From positions 186,001 to 250,000 of the forward strand of contig NZ_CP139421.1 of assembly GCF_034119865.1 (NCBI RefSeq): DNA of 64,000 bases. Direction: 5' to 3'. The position numbers were made by a program, and so were the translations under genes. This document shows, piece by piece, positions 32,517 to 41,600 of the stretch; position 1 is the stretch's first letter, and each line of letters begins with the position of its first letter. Below the pieces are notes generated by a model. That model searched no databases. It had not been told where the DNA came from and saw nothing but the letters and a program-made list of their open reading frames with translations. The stretch is from Algoriphagus sp. NG3. Lineage in GTDB: Bacteria > Bacteroidota > Bacteroidia > Cytophagales > Cyclobacteriaceae.

Positions 32517-35375
32517 ATGCAAAAACAATTACAGTTAATGTTGGTATTGCTGCTCTGGAGCTTTGTGGCAAATGCCCAAACCAGCGCCTCATTATCCGGA
32601 AGAATTTCTGATGGAAATGGTTATCTGCCGGGAGTGAATGTCTATGTAGTAGAGACAAGCCATGGAGCTCCCACAGACTTGTCGGGGAAATTTGATATAT
32701 CCAATCTCCCTGTAGGAAAGGTATCTCTGCGGATCAGCTACTTGGGGTATGAGACCAGAACCCAAGAAGTAGATCTAGTGTCTGGGAAGAATTCACTTGG
32801 AAACATTGTGTTGGCGGAAGCGGCAGGAGATCTGGAGGAATATGTCATGAACGGGACGATGATTCCTTCTCAGATGAAGGCTATCTCCATCAAAAGGAAT
32901 TCGATGGCCATCATGGATGTAATCGCCGCTGATGCCATAGGTAAGCTTCCCGATAGAAATGCAGCAGAGGCAGTGCAGCGTCTTCCCGGAGCCAGCGTAA
33001 ACAGATATCATGGAGAGGCCAATCAGGTCAGCGTAAGGGGAACTCCCTATTCTTGGGCATCTACATTATACAACGGCACCCGACTTCCCAGTGCCAATGT
33101 GTTTGGCAACAGGAACTCGCTTTTGGACGCTATTCCTGCCGAGATGATTCAGTATGTCCAGCTTTCCAAGGCTATTACTCCGGATATGGAAGGAGATGCT
33201 ATCGGAGGAAGTGTGAATTTTGTGACCAGAACGGCTCCGGAAGACAGAACGCTGAATGTGAGCTTAGCTGGAGGATATGGAGAGAAATCCCAAAAGGGAA
33301 GTTACAATGCTTCTTTGGTTTACGGTGACAGGCTCCTTGACGGCAAACTGGGTTTTGTAGTCTCTGCATCTATTTGGAATAGAAACTTTGCTTCCGATGA
33401 AATTGCGTTGGACTATAACCTGACCAATGTAAATCCTACAGAAAGATACAGCATCAATACCATGAACGCCAAGCGCTACTTTGGCAGAAGAACTACTTCG
33501 GCAATCAATGCTGCAGTAGAATATGAGTTTTCTCCTTCAAATAAAGTGTTTGCACGCTTAGTACGCGACAGGTTTGATGATGTAAGACCCGTGTATGAGA
33601 CTTATTACGAGTTCAATAGAAACCGTTATCGCTATAGCAACCGGGAGTCGGAATATAAGACCAATCTGAAAGGGTTTGAATTGGGCGGTAACCATAATGT
33701 AGCTACCAATTTCAAGATTGACTGGAAAGTATCCTCCTACGATATGTTCTACCGTCTCGATACTCCTCCCAATATGCCATCTGATCAAAAAGGACTTCCT
33801 ATAGCCCAATTTTACCAAAACCTGGCAGGTGATTTTGGTGGTAGATCATCTGATGGGTTGATTTATAATACCTTCGATGCTCCTGATGGCAAGGGTATAG
33901 CTCCACTTAATTTTGATCCTCAACTGACCAATGAGAATGACTTTTTGGATCCAAGTCGCTTGTCACTTCAGCAGCTTATCATTTATCAGATTGACCAGAG
34001 GGACAGGGACAATGTTGGGCAAATGGATTTCACCTGGGACAAGGATTCCAAATTGACACTTAAGGCAGGTGGTAAGTTTCGTTTTAAGAAAAACGAAGGA
34101 ATGAATACACCTCAGGTATTTTTGCCAAATGCCGCTCTTGGAATCCCCAACTCCGCTCCTTTAAGATTCTTGAGTGAGTTTGACAGGATGGACTTTCCTG
34201 TAGCAAGTACCTATTTCAGCGAATTGAACGGTCAGTTTGATGGACTGGCAATCAACCCGATGACTCAAAACCAGGTGTTTGAAATCTTTTCACCGGAGTT
34301 TTTTGCTGCTAATGATATCAATGATTACTCTCCTGCCTCCAATGCTACCACGAAATTCAATGGGACTGAGGATGTTTATGCAGGATATTTTATGGGTATC
34401 TATGACATCAATGCAAAGCTGAAAGTGATTGGTGGCTTCAGAAATGAATATACCAAAATCGAAATGAACAGTTCGGTGTATGATGTGGCAAATCAGGAGG
34501 TGAACCCGATCACTAAGGATCACAGTTATAATGCATTTCTGCCCATGCTGCACTTCAAATACAGTCTGGCTGAGAACAAAAACCTGCGGCTTGCCTATAC
34601 CCGCACCTTTGCCAGGGCTAATTTTGCGGATTTAAGCCCTTCAGAAAACATCGATGTCACCGGTGGCGTGCCTAGAGTCACCCGGGGAAATACCTTCCTG
34701 CTGCCTACTTTCTCTAATAACTTCGATATCATGGGGGAATGGTTTTTACAGGATGTAGGATTGGTGACTGCCGGGGTTTTCTACAAGGACATAGATAATT
34801 TCATCTTCAGGGATCTTTCTACAGAAACTATTGATGGCACTGGATATCTGGTGTCACAGCCTAAAAATCTGGAATCAGCTTATCTGCTGGGTTTTGAAAT
34901 GGGTATCACCAAACGCTTTTCTAGTTTGCCTGGATTCTGGAGTGGTTTTGGGGTGGATCTAAATTACACGCTTATCCATTCCGAATTGGAAGTGCCTAGA
35001 CTCAGTGAGAATGGTGATCCGATTGCCATGGATATTACTTCGCTTCCAAACCAATCACGAAATCTCTTCAATGCATCTGTTTTCTATGAGAAAAATGGAT
35101 TGATGTTGAGGTTGGCAGGAAACTACAGAGGGCCTTCCGTAGAGACTATCAATCAAAATCTGGGGCCGGATTACTACATCCATGTAGGCAAAAATTTTAC
35201 GGTTGACTTCTCTGCCGCTTATTCCATTTCCGAACGGATTAAAGTATTCGCAGAAGTCAGAAATCTCACCAATGAGCCATATGTCCAATACCTTGGCGAA
35301 AACAAAAACCGGATTACTTCCAGCGAATGGTATGCTACCAATGGTCAGGCTGGTCTTAGATATGTTATATTTTAA
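32517..35375 (+). CDS. TonB-dependent receptor with carboxypeptidase-like N-domain
   Basis: A 952-residue outer-membrane transporter. The signal peptide is residues 1 to about 21 (ending FVANAQ). A CarboxypepD_reg-like beta-sandwich covers about 25-105 (GRISDGNGYLPGVNVYV, GKFDISNLPVGKVSLRISY). The plug domain spans about 125-240 (IGKLPDRNAAEAVQRLPGASV, QVSVRGTPY, PDMEGDAIGGSVNFVTR). The remainder is a 22-strand barrel ending in an aromatic residue (LRYVIF). The ATG at 32517 directly precedes the signal peptide and is chosen over an upstream extension. Ten bases after its stop begins a secreted phosphatase, so the pair probably captures and dephosphorylates a phosphorylated substrate. The ligand is unknown. 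Confidence 0.92.
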   Translation: MQKQLQLMLVLLLWSFVANAQTSASLSGRISDGNGYLPGVNVYVVETSHGAPTDLSGKFDISNLPVGKVSLRISYLGYETRTQEVDLVSGKNSLGNIVLAEAAGDLEEYVMNGTMIPSQMKAISIKRNSMAIMDVIAADAIGKLPDRNAAEAVQRLPGASVNRYHGEANQVSVRGTPYSWASTLYNGTRLPSANVFGNRNSLLDAIPAEMIQYVQLSKAITPDMEGDAIGGSVNFVTRTAPEDRTLNVSLAGGYGEKSQKGSYNASLVYGDRLLDGKLGFVVSASIWNRNFASDEIALDYNLTNVNPTERYSINTMNAKRYFGRRTTSAINAAVEYEFSPSNKVFARLVRDRFDDVRPVYETYYEFNRNRYRYSNRESEYKTNLKGFELGGNHNVATNFKIDWKVSSYDMFYRLDTPPNMPSDQKGLPIAQFYQNLAGDFGGRSSDGLIYNTFDAPDGKGIAPLNFDPQLTNENDFLDPSRLSLQQLIIYQIDQRDRDNVGQMDFTWDKDSKLTLKAGGKFRFKKNEGMNTPQVFLPNAALGIPNSAPLRFLSEFDRMDFPVASTYFSELNGQFDGLAINPMTQNQVFEIFSPEFFAANDINDYSPASNATTKFNGTEDVYAGYFMGIYDINAKLKVIGGFRNEYTKIEMNSSVYDVANQEVNPITKDHSYNAFLPMLHFKYSLAENKNLRLAYTRTFARANFADLSPSENIDVTGGVPRVTRGNTFLLPTFSNNFDIMGEWFLQDVGLVTAGVFYKDIDNFIFRDLSTETIDGTGYLVSQPKNLESAYLLGFEMGITKRFSSLPGFWSGFGVDLNYTLIHSELEVPRLSENGDPIAMDITSLPNQSRNLFNASVFYEKNGLMLRLAGNYRGPSVETINQNLGPDYYIHVGKNFTVDFSAAYSISERIKVFAEVRNLTNEPYVQYLGENKNRITSSEWYATNGQAGLRYVIF

Positions 35376-35384
35376 TTAATACTT

Positions 35385-36203
35385 ATGAAGACAGTAAAAA
35401 CACTACTTATTTCGGCAACATTGCTTGCCTCTTTGCAGGCAGTTGCACAAAAAAACCTTGGGCTTGAATCAAGTCCTAATTTCAGAGAGTTGGGCGGTCT
35501 AGCAGTTGGGGACGGATATCAGATCAAAGATGATATGATCTATCGCTCAGGAAGCTTCAGTCATCTGCCAGAGGACGACAAGGAAAAACTGGCCAAAACC
35601 AATATTAATACCGTTGTGGATTTCCGCTCTGCTTTCGAAATTGAGCGGGAGCCGGATGATATTCCCGCATCATTACAGGCTGCCTATGTCTCCTCCCCTA
35701 TAGGAGCGATGGATCAAAAAGCTATGGGCAAATTTATGGAGGTGCTTAATAGGGAAGAATTCAAGACCGAGAGTCTGGATTCCTTGATGGTGGAGGCGAA
35801 TAGAAATTTTGTTGTACATATTGCGGATTACAAGCCTTTCTTTGAAAGCCTTCTAGATCAGGATGCTGTAGTGTTATTTCATTGTAGTGCTGGCAAAGAC
35901 CGAACAGGTTTGGCATCCTCTCTACTGCTTCATATCCTTGGGGCTGACTGGGATACCATCATGTCCGACTATTTGAGGTCAAATGATGCCGTACAGAAGC
36001 TCGATGAAAACAAGCTCGCCATGTACGGGATATCAAAGGAAAGGGCGAGGTATTTAATGGGGGTTCAGCCAGTATATCTGGAAACAGCCTGGGCTGAGAT
36101 CAACAAGAAATATGGCAGTATTGATGCCATGCTGGAAAAAGAGTTTGGAATCGGGGAAGAGCAAAAAGCAAGATTAAGAGCCAAATTCCTGAAGAAAGGC
36201 TAG
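35385..36203 (+). CDS. Secreted tyrosine/phosphoinositide-type phosphatase
   Basis: A 272-residue exported enzyme with a signal peptide of about 21 residues (ending AVAQ). The CX5R active-site loop is FHCSAGKDRTGLASSLLLH. The Lys-Asp inside the loop is typical of the MptpB/LipA-like Tyr_phosphatase3 family, whose members have phosphotyrosine and phosphoinositide phosphatase activity. SSPNFRELGGL near the mature N-terminus and YRSGSF are family-specific. It starts 9 bp after the TonB receptor stop, so it is its operon partner: it may release phosphate from a ligand in the periplasm before or after uptake. A terminator follows 53 bp downstream. Confidence 0.9.
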   Translation: MKTVKTLLISATLLASLQAVAQKNLGLESSPNFRELGGLAVGDGYQIKDDMIYRSGSFSHLPEDDKEKLAKTNINTVVDFRSAFEIEREPDDIPASLQAAYVSSPIGAMDQKAMGKFMEVLNREEFKTESLDSLMVEANRNFVVHIADYKPFFESLLDQDAVVLFHCSAGKDRTGLASSLLLHILGADWDTIMSDYLRSNDAVQKLDENKLAMYGISKERARYLMGVQPVYLETAWAEINKKYGSIDAMLEKEFGIGEEQKARLRAKFLKKG

Positions 36204-36256
36204 TGTTACTTTTGTAAAAACAACCCGAAGCCCTTTTCAAAGTGCTATAACATCAC

Positions 36257-36302
36257 GAGCGTAGAATCATCCAAAACATGGTTCTGCGCTCTTTTTCTTT
36301 TA
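36257..36302 (+). terminator. Intrinsic terminator of receptor-phosphatase operon
   Basis: A 14-bp stem (36257-36270 with 36278-36291, two non-Watson-Crick positions, 7-nt loop) is followed by a T-rich run CTTTTTCTTTT-like tract. It lies 53 bp after the phosphatase stop on the plus strand. Confidence 0.8.
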
Positions 36303-36377
36303 GAAAAATGGATTTGAGCAAGTAGAGCGCATTTTTCAAGCAACCACTCGACAGCCAATTTTTTCAGTTGAGATATA

Positions 36378-36410
36378 CTACTGGGTATCCAACTTGTCCA
36401 GACCCTGTCA
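36378..36410. promoter_or_regulatory. CTACTGGGTATC motif upstream of OmpA-domain gene
   Basis: A second exact copy of the dodecamer seen at 30571, here 112 bp before the ATG of the OmpA-domain gene, again followed by ACCCTGTCA (36402-36410). It could be a regulator site or an upstream promoter element. Confidence 0.35.
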
Positions 36411-36500
36411 TATTTGGGTTGTAAATAGATTTTCTGTTTACCTTTTTTAACTATCCCAGACTAAGTAGCAGAATCAAGTTTAACCAGACTGAAAAATGCT

Positions 36501-37928
36501 ATGTATTTGAATAGGATAGAAAAAACAATTTGTATGGCTGCACTTTTAATGATAGGAGGGAGTGTAATGCCACTTCAAGCCCAAATGAAAGAGCGGGTGG
36601 TAGAGCGCGCCAAAGAGTCATCCACCAACAAAGCGGAACGTACAGTAGATGAAACCATAGAATCTGTAGGAGATGGGATAGTAAACGGGGTGAAGGGATT
36701 ATTTACTAAAAAAGGCAAAAAAGGTAAGGATCAATCGGATAGTATGGAATCTGGAGGAAGCCAGGGGACGGGCGGGGAGTATGGATCAGAAGACTGGTCT
36801 GAGGAGGGAGGTTTCGACGGGATGAACTCCGGACAGGCTTCAGATGGTAGTGCTAGCTTATCCAAATACACCAAATTCTCCTTTGTCCAGGGCGAAGAAA
36901 TCATAGCCTATGATGATTTTATGCAGGATAAAGTGGGGGATTTGCCTGCTTCTTGGGTCACTACTGGAACAGCTGAAATTGTCAATTTTGACGGGATCGA
37001 AGGAAACTGGGTGTGGTTTAACAAGACCAAAGGAAATTTTATACCTGAATACCTGAATGATTTTCCCGAGAACTTCACCGTGGAGTTTGACCTGATGTAT
37101 GATTTTGCCTTTGGGACATTTAGTTCCAGTAGAAATATTGTGCTTGTGTTCACCGATATTGCCAATCCTGAAGCAAATTTAGGATGGGAGGGGTCCGGGG
37201 ATTATTTCACGCTACAGAAATTGTCCGACAACTATCTGGGAATTCAGTTTTCAGGCAATAGTCATGATGGAGGGCCTTACATCGTAGCCAGAAAAGCAGT
37301 TCATACCGAAAAGGGATTGAATTTCAGAAATGATTTCAATGCCAAGCACCTGATTAACGAAGAAGGAGCCAACAAGTCAATCCATATCTCCATTTCCCGT
37401 ATGGGCAGAAGGGTGCAGGTATTTGCCAATGAGGAAAAAGTCCTGGATCTTACTGCGGCCTTTCAAAAAGATGTTAAGCTGACAAGTGCGAGATTTTTTG
37501 TCAACAACGCAGCTGATGGAGACAATTACTACCTCAGCAACATTCGCTATGCTGTAGGGCAACCGGATACCCGAAACAAACTCCTGGAAAGCGGAACTTA
37601 CAGCACCTCTGCAATCACCTTCAACTCGGGCTCTGCTGTGATCAAACCTGAATCCTATGCCATACTCAAAGAAATAGCAGATGCACTTAATTCCGAGTCA
37701 GGTAAGTCAGTATCCATAATCGGCCATACCGATAGTGATGGTTCCGCAGAACTAAACCAGCGACTATCTGAGGAGCGTGCAGCTGCGGTAATGCTAGCCT
37801 TGCAAAATGAATTTGGTGTCAATAATGCCATGGAGACATCAGGTAAAGGGGCTTCAGATCCCATCGCTGAGAATAATACCCCTACTGGGAAAGCAAATAA
37901 CAGACGGGTGGAATTCATCCTTAATTAA
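36501..37928 (+). CDS. OmpA-domain outer-membrane/periplasmic protein
   Basis: A 475-residue secreted protein. Signal peptide about 1-28 (ending PLQAQ). A charged amphipathic region (KERVVERAKESSTNKAERT) and a Gly/Ser-rich low-complexity stretch (about 75-115) precede a beta-rich central domain (about 120-350) resembling a concanavalin-like fold of unknown specificity. The C-terminal OmpA peptidoglycan-binding domain covers about 365-475, with SVSIIGHTDSDGS, NQRLSEERAAAV and NNRRVEFIL motifs. It probably links the cell wall to an outer-membrane or extracellular partner. It is a single gene with its own long upstream region, which shares a 12-bp motif with the AraC gene upstream. Confidence 0.88.
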   Translation: MYLNRIEKTICMAALLMIGGSVMPLQAQMKERVVERAKESSTNKAERTVDETIESVGDGIVNGVKGLFTKKGKKGKDQSDSMESGGSQGTGGEYGSEDWSEEGGFDGMNSGQASDGSASLSKYTKFSFVQGEEIIAYDDFMQDKVGDLPASWVTTGTAEIVNFDGIEGNWVWFNKTKGNFIPEYLNDFPENFTVEFDLMYDFAFGTFSSSRNIVLVFTDIANPEANLGWEGSGDYFTLQKLSDNYLGIQFSGNSHDGGPYIVARKAVHTEKGLNFRNDFNAKHLINEEGANKSIHISISRMGRRVQVFANEEKVLDLTAAFQKDVKLTSARFFVNNAADGDNYYLSNIRYAVGQPDTRNKLLESGTYSTSAITFNSGSAVIKPESYAILKEIADALNSESGKSVSIIGHTDSDGSAELNQRLSEERAAAVMLALQNEFGVNNAMETSGKGASDPIAENNTPTGKANNRRVEFILN

Positions 37929-38018
37929 TTCTGATCCAATCCTTTCTGGTAGGTAACAAGACCTCGATAATCTTGACAATCTGAAATCAATTTTTAAAAA
38001 CAAAACATTTAATTCACA

Positions 38019-38447
38019 ATGAAACTACACTGTATCAATCTTTCGGTCCTGAGCCTGGTAGCTGTCCTTTTACTTTCTAACTGCAAAGAAAAGGAGGAGC
38101 CTGCCACTGATTACTCTCAGTTTATGATGGGAGAATGGACGATTTCCGAGTCGTTCACTCTGGCAGGCGAACCTGAGATTATTGACGATTGCAACCGGCA
38201 AACAACTTATAATTTTATGGCAGGGGGAATACTGAACGTCAATCCCCGCGTGACTGCCAGTGATGGAAACAGCACGTTTTGCGCAGCAGTGCTGAATGAT
38301 GGATTGGGAGTGGATGTGGATTATGTGATCACAGGGAATAGGATGGAGAGTCCCATAGGTAATGCCACACTGGAAAAAATCAGCAACAGTTCCGTGAAGC
38401 TGACTTTTGACGAAGAGGAATTTGGAATAGTGGTATTGGAGAGGTAA
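38019..38447 (+). CDS. Lipocalin-like lipoprotein
   Basis: A 142-residue protein with a lipoprotein signal peptide; the lipid-attachment Cys is about residue 22 in LLLSNC, followed by a charged KEKEEP spacer. The mature domain begins with FMMGEWTISES, like the Bacteroidota lipocalin-like family (G-x-W motif), and contains two cysteines (IDDCNRQ, STFCAAV) that could pair. No ligand is known. It stands between the OmpA gene and the convergent CHAT gene. A hairpin with T run at 38487-38516 follows. Confidence 0.8.
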   Translation: MKLHCINLSVLSLVAVLLLSNCKEKEEPATDYSQFMMGEWTISESFTLAGEPEIIDDCNRQTTYNFMAGGILNVNPRVTASDGNSTFCAAVLNDGLGVDVDYVITGNRMESPIGNATLEKISNSSVKLTFDEEEFGIVVLER

Positions 38448-38486
38448 TCTGAAATCCCAAAATATAACTTTTAAGGATAGTTAGGA

Positions 38487-38516
38487 AGAGCATCAGGGGT
38501 AACCTTGGTGCTTTTC
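38487..38516 (+). terminator. Probable terminator after the lipocalin-like gene
   Basis: An imperfect stem of about 10 bp (AGCATCAGGGG with CCTTGGTGCTT, short loop) is followed by CTTTTCTTTATTT. It sits 40 bp beyond the stop codon, in the convergent gap before the CHAT gene end. Confidence 0.5.
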
Positions 38517-38652
38517 TTTATTTCTGCCAAAGGCAATTTTATCTGGCTTTTATCTCGCCAGCTTCTGTGTCAAAGTGGTATTTGTGTTTCAGTCTTATAC
38601 TAGAATCAACCAGCATTTCCTTTTATCTAAGTGTGTATGTTTTAGTTAGTCG

Positions 38653-41600
38653 TTAACTGGTCTTTTTAGCTCTGACTCTCCAGCTAATTCCTATTCCCCC
38701 CACGATCAAAAGTAAGGCAATTGCTATCATCCAATTGGGTATTCCAGCGTGCCTGATAGGATTGGTATTGCCGGAGACTACCAGCCCTGCCCAGTAAAAT
38801 GGATGACTTAGCTCCGCATCCGGATTGGCTTTTAGATATTCCCGCTTAGCATTGGCCAGTGAAGTGTTTTTTTTATTTCCTTCCAATAAAGATTGATAAA
38901 AAGAGACCATAAGCGATTCAGAACTTTGATCGGGGAGTTGCCAAAGTCCCATGATCAAGCTTGGTACGCCGGCATATGAAAATGCAGTAGCCAAACTTTT
39001 TACCCCTTCCCCTTTCTTGATCGGGCCATATCCAGTATTGCAAGCACTCAAGGTAGCGAGATCCGCCTGAAGCCGCATATTATAAAGTTCATAAGCATGA
39101 AGCCTACTGTCATCAGCAAATACAAAACTGGATTGCTCTCCTTCCAGGTCGTTGACTTCTGCATGCATGGCAAGATGCAAAATTGAATAATCCTTGGCTT
39201 TTGCTAGGAAGAAACCCTTATCCAGCTTATCTCCCTGATGGATTTCACCTTCCAGTAATTCGGAGATCCGGATAGCTTCTGAGGCGGCACCCGGCAAATC
39301 AATAGCTGAATTGCCCCGTAGCAATTCTTTTTCCTGAGTAGTGGAATATTGCGGAGCAAAAGCAGCAAAGGAAGCAGTGCTGTTTTTCTCCATTCCTTCC
39401 TGTAGCAACCAGAGCGGTAGCGAACCGGAGTAGCTGATGTCATGCTGTGTCACCAGAAATCCGTCGGGCTTACCGGTTGGTGTCAGCGCTTCAAAAGGCA
39501 CATAGTTTACTATATCATCGGGAATGATCAATAATTGCCTCTGGAAATCAGAATCTATTCCATCAGGAAAGAGGGATGCAAACAGCTCCGTGGAAGATTC
39601 ATAAAAAGCTATATCCCTACTCTTCAGTTGATCCATTGTCTTGGATACTAAAGATCTAAGCTTGGTGGTGGAGCCGAGGCTATGCAGCAAGATTTTGTTC
39701 TTTGAGATTTCAAACAGATAAGAAGAAGAGTCTGTCACTAGATATCTCAGAAGGGTCGTTTGTTTGTCTATTGCCTCTTGAACATGGGATAGTTTAACAT
39801 TGCTTTGACTCAGTCTCAGGTACTGGGGAGTGAGTTCTTCCAATGTACTCTCCAGAATCTCGAGCTCTTGCTCGTGGTGATGGAGCTTGGATCTCAAGAA
39901 GTCCGGCTGCCCGGTCTCAGCGGAATCTTTTTGGAGGCTTAGCAACTGTTCTTTGTAGTGGACAATCAGTTTGCGGTGCTCATCTTCCTTTTGTTGAATT
40001 GAATCGGGAACAAGAATGGCTGTTTGGCGTGCATTTTTCATGAACTTCTTCCAATCCTGACTGCTCCTATTGTTTTCCAAGAGGCCCAATAACTGGCTTA
40101 GAGCGCCCTCGTCTTCCGGATGTTCTGATCTAAGATGGCATTCCAGCAGCCCAAGCTGGATCTTTGACTGCAGGGATGCTAAGGCATCAGTATATGCACC
40201 ACCTAGGTAATAGCTGTCCAGCATTGCCATGGCCAATTGAAAAAGATGCTTTGCGGTTTCCAAATCCTGATATGAAGCCGTACTGTCAAAAAGCGAAAGA
40301 TATGTTTGCCCAACGATGGTCAGTCCTGAGATGTAATTTGAATGTACCCGTCCACCAAAATCGACCAACTGAATAGACTGCAGTGAGCTAGACAGACTGT
40401 CTGATCCTGTCAACATCGCCAATGTCTTACTTCCGTAGTGTTTTGCGCTCTTTAGATCATGTTTTGCGTTGGCGATTTTAGCTGCAATAATAATATAGTC
40501 AATCACCTCTCCCTTGTGCCGGGAGACGGCCATGGCAGAGTCAATATATTTTTCGGCAATCGCAGGATTGTTTTTATCCAGATAAATCAAGGACAGTTTT
40601 GCATACGTGTCAGCCACTAAAGAGGAGTGACCGTGGCTGTCTTTAATTTTTAATGCTTTTTCATAGTGGGAAATTGCACCATCAAAGTCTCCTTTCAAAA
40701 AATGGAGTTCTGCCAATTCTTCCTCAGAACTGACCAGATACTTTAGGAACTCTTGAATATGGGATTGGTCTATGGATGAGACCAGAGATGCGATAGAGTC
40801 TCTGTAGCTGATGGCCTCATCCAATTGCCCTTTTTGTGTCAGGACATGTAAGTGTTTGTTCCAATAATTCAACATCAAGTGGAGGTTCGGATCATCTTTT
40901 TTCTGGGAAATCAACTGGTTTTTCTTCCCCCAATTTTCATCTTTATTGACAACTAGTTCTCTGATTTTAGCCAATAGCCCTTCCGCTTCATTGAGGTCAC
41001 CATACCGTAAATTCCAATTGATCAAATTCCCGTAAACCGTCATCAGGTAACTTTGATCCAATTCCTCAGCTTCTTCCCATACTTTTGCCGCTTTTTGATA
41101 AGTTTGGTACTGCTTATTTGACAGGCCCAGTAAGCCATAGTTAAATGCCAAGTTGTTATAAGTTAGGCCTACCTCTTGGTGGCTTTCTCCATAGAAAGAT
41201 ATTTGCTTGTCAAGCGCCTGCTCATAAAATTCCACAGCCTCTGGGTAGTTCCCGATTTTGTTGTGGATATAGGCAATATCAAAAAGAACACTCGATAAAC
41301 TTTCCGGGTCAGGATCATCTGTGGTAATAAGGGTTCTGTGGATTTTTTCGGCTACCGGAAGCGCCTCGGGCCATTTTCCGTTGTATCCGAGAAAATGATA
41401 GTAGGTATTGAGGAGGGATATTTTCTCATCCAAAGGGAGATTAGTACTGTCCATCAGCTGGTAAGCGGATGCCAAAAGGGGAATGCCTTCCGCTGCGTAA
41501 TTGTACGAAAGAGCCAAAGAGTGATTTCTTTTAACCTGCAGATAATTCCGGATTTCAGTCACCCCGTCTGTGTAGGACTCCAATGCGCTATCTCTATAGG

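Noticed and set aside
38525..38535. TGCC-AAA-GGCA mini-palindrome as a third copy of the dispersed repeat
   Set aside because: Only a 4-bp stem and no surrounding similarity to the two full copies; too short to claim.
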